Of a stretch of DNA of 5,867 nt, positions 5,864 through 5,867 are shown in pieces; positions within the stretch are counted from its first letter, which is position 1; every line of letters starts with the position of its first letter. The position numbers and the translations under genes are program-made. The stretch covers positions 1 through 5,867 of the forward strand of contig QMQA01000086.1 in assembly GCA_003648845.1 (NCBI GenBank), in the 5' to 3' direction. The DNA is from Candidatus Aerophobota bacterium. GTDB lineage: Bacteria; Aerophobota; Aerophobia; Aerophobales; B3-G15. A model generated the notes under the pieces. That model was not told the DNA's origin and did no database searches. It was given only the letters and a program-made list of their open reading frames with translations.

Positions 5864-5867
5864 GCAT

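Overview
The window holds a compact catabolic gene set. All six confident genes lie on the minus strand and are transcribed from right to left. The DNA is AT-rich (about 40% GC by eye), with frequent AGA and ATA codons and purine-rich Shine-Dalgarno sequences. This points to a low-GC bacterium. The solute-binding protein has an ordinary cleavable (SPase I type) signal peptide and no lipobox, which fits a periplasm and so a diderm cell. The phylum cannot be fixed from the sequence, and no rRNA, tRNA or mobile element is present.

In transcription order: a GntR-family regulator with an FCD ligand-binding domain (5824-5078); a 195-base regulatory gap; tctC (4882-3893), tctB (3825-3340) and tctA (3244-1754), which together encode a complete tripartite tricarboxylate transporter; then the two halves of a split UxaA-type (altronate/galactarate dehydratase family) enzyme, with the large catalytic subunit first (1659-502) and the small SAF-domain subunit last (418-110). 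The left 105 bases may hold the 3' end of a convergent plus-strand gene, but this is weak.

Inferred logic: TctC captures an organic acid in the periplasm, TctA/TctB bring it in using the ion gradient, the split UxaA-type lyase removes water (or another leaving group) from a 2-hydroxy acid, and the FCD regulator senses the acid or a product. The substrate is not determined. Sugar acids (altronate, galactarate and relatives) are the family default. The two-subunit layout beside a TTT transporter also recalls sulfolactate clusters (suyAB with slcHFG), although the motifs look more like sugar-acid dehydratases. No downstream dehydrogenase, kinase or aldolase is in the window.

The most notable non-coding features are a perfect 12-bp hairpin between tctC and tctB, a promoter with exact TTGACA and TATAAT boxes (16-base spacer) placed so close to gntR that its mRNA would be almost leaderless, an inverted repeat over that promoter's -10 box, and a FadR-like TGGT-N3-ACCT site ahead of the transporter genes.
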